From: an uncultured Alistipes sp.
Lineage (GTDB): Bacteria > Bacteroidota > Bacteroidia > Bacteroidales > Rikenellaceae
DNA: 6,291 bases
NCBI GenBank assembly: GCA_934754975.1
Contig: CAKVKI010000153.1
Span: forward strand, 1-6,291
Reading direction: 5' to 3'
A program made the position numbers and the translations under genes. The notes beneath the pieces were generated by a model. It was not told the origin of the DNA. It saw nothing but the letters and a program-made list of their open reading frames with translations, and searched no databases. Of this stretch, positions 5,717 to 6,291 are shown piece by piece (within the stretch, counting starts at the first letter, position 1; each line of letters begins with the position of its first letter).

Positions 5717-6291
5717 CTACCCAACGGACTGCAAATTATTACAAAGGAACATGAAAAACAGGAGCATCAGCAGCTCCGATTTCGACAATTTCGACCGCAG
5801 GGCCTTCAGCGCGAGGTAGATGTGGTTCTCGACCGTACTCTGCGCGATGCCGAGCTGTTCGCTGATTTCGCGGTGCGAGAATCCCTGCAGGTAGCTCAGT
5901 GTGAAAACCTCGCGGCACTTTTCGGGCAGGGTGGCTACCGCCGCATTGATGCCGGCGCGCAGGTCCTGCGAGTAAATTTTTTCGATGATGGGATTGTTGT
6001 CGGGATCGTAGTAGGCGTATCCGATGCTTTCGATCCGCTCCCGGTGGTAGGAGCGGTAGTTGCCGGCATGCCGGTTTTTGTTTACGTAATTGACCGACTG
6101 ATTGTAGACCGAGCGCAGCAGGTAGCCATAAAGCGACTGCCGGGGATCGAGTCCTTCGCGGCGTACCCAGACATTTACGAAAACGTCCTGCACGATGTCC
6201 TGCGCCCAGTTTCCCTTCAGGAAAAGACGGGCGTAAGCCATCAGCGGCGCGTAATAACGGCCGCACATTTCGTCGAAAGCCTCGCGGCTTC
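5717..6291 (-). CDS. ECF RNA polymerase sigma-70 factor, N-terminus cut by the window edge
   Basis: This is an extracytoplasmic-function sigma factor that would direct RNA polymerase to a small regulon when released by the adjacent FecR. The frame stays open to the right edge (191 full codons) and reads SREAFDEMCGRYYAPLMAYA, so the ATG at 6268 is internal to region 2 and the true start is outside the window. Region 2 spans about residues 4-60 of the visible part and includes NWAQDIVQDVFVNVW. Region 4 spans about 120-167: LPEKCREVFTLSYLQGFSHREISEQLG, quoted in part, then a recognition helix around AQSTVENHIYLALKALR. A hydrophobic tail follows (SELLMLLFFMFLCN), ending QSVG. The gene precedes fecR by 38 nt in the usual sigma/anti-sigma order. 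Membership of the Bacteroidetes polysaccharide-locus ECF group is likely but inferred. Confidence 0.94.
   Translation of the reverse strand, partial: SREAFDEMCGRYYAPLMAYARLFLKGNWAQDIVQDVFVNVWVRREGLDPRQSLYGYLLRSVYNQSVNYVNKNRHAGNYRSYHRERIESIGYAYYDPDNNPIIEKIYSQDLRAGINAAVATLPEKCREVFTLSYLQGFSHREISEQLGIAQSTVENHIYLALKALRSKLSKSELLMLLFFMFLCNNLQSVG

Noticed and set aside
4506..5819. A 437-codon open frame on the plus strand across fecR and its flanks.
   Set aside because: It is the complement of fecR, which has clear FecR features. Its translation shows no domain, and it runs through both the downstream gap and the sigma-factor 3' end.
6266..6268. The ATG at 6268 as the start of the sigma factor.
   Set aside because: The frame continues upstream with SREAFDE, which fits the beginning of region 2, so this Met is internal and the gene is truncated by the window.

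Overview
The window most likely comes from a GC-rich member of the Bacteroidales, with an Alistipes or other Rikenellaceae relative as my best guess. The evidence is a near-consensus Bacteroidetes promoter (TTTG, 20 nt, TATCTTTG) at 3496-3527, start codons that mostly lack Shine-Dalgarno sequences, and an ECF sigma factor/FecR anti-sigma pair whose FecR has the C-terminal extension usual in this phylum. The genus is inferred, not shown.

Positions 2-3473, plus strand, hold a compact sugar phosphotransferase (PTS) operon. It begins with the 3' part of mtlA, the mannitol permease EIICBA, whose 5' end lies outside the window. ptsH (HPr) follows after 47 bp, and ptsI (Enzyme I) overlaps the ptsH stop codon. 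Together they give the whole phosphate relay: PEP, EI (His181, Cys495), HPr (His15), IIA (His codon at 1316), IIB (Cys codon at 533), then mannitol entering through IIC. The IIB-IIA linker of MtlA is expanded by six degenerate tandem copies of a 14-residue unit, which is the most unusual structure I found.

Positions 3474-4460, plus strand, hold a separately promoted gene for a secreted alpha/beta hydrolase of the acetyl-esterase type. It is followed by a strong hairpin that may terminate transcription in both directions.

Positions 4461-4697 are non-coding as far as I can tell. Positions 4698-6291, minus strand, hold fecR (anti-sigma factor) downstream of a partial ECF sigma-70 gene whose start lies beyond the right edge. 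This is a cell-surface signalling pair that would normally be driven by a TonB-dependent transducer, but no such gene follows fecR here; the neighbour is the convergent esterase.

I see no RNA genes, insertion sequences, CRISPR arrays or phage genes. The window is mostly ordinary chromosomal content; I did not find a convincing new system.
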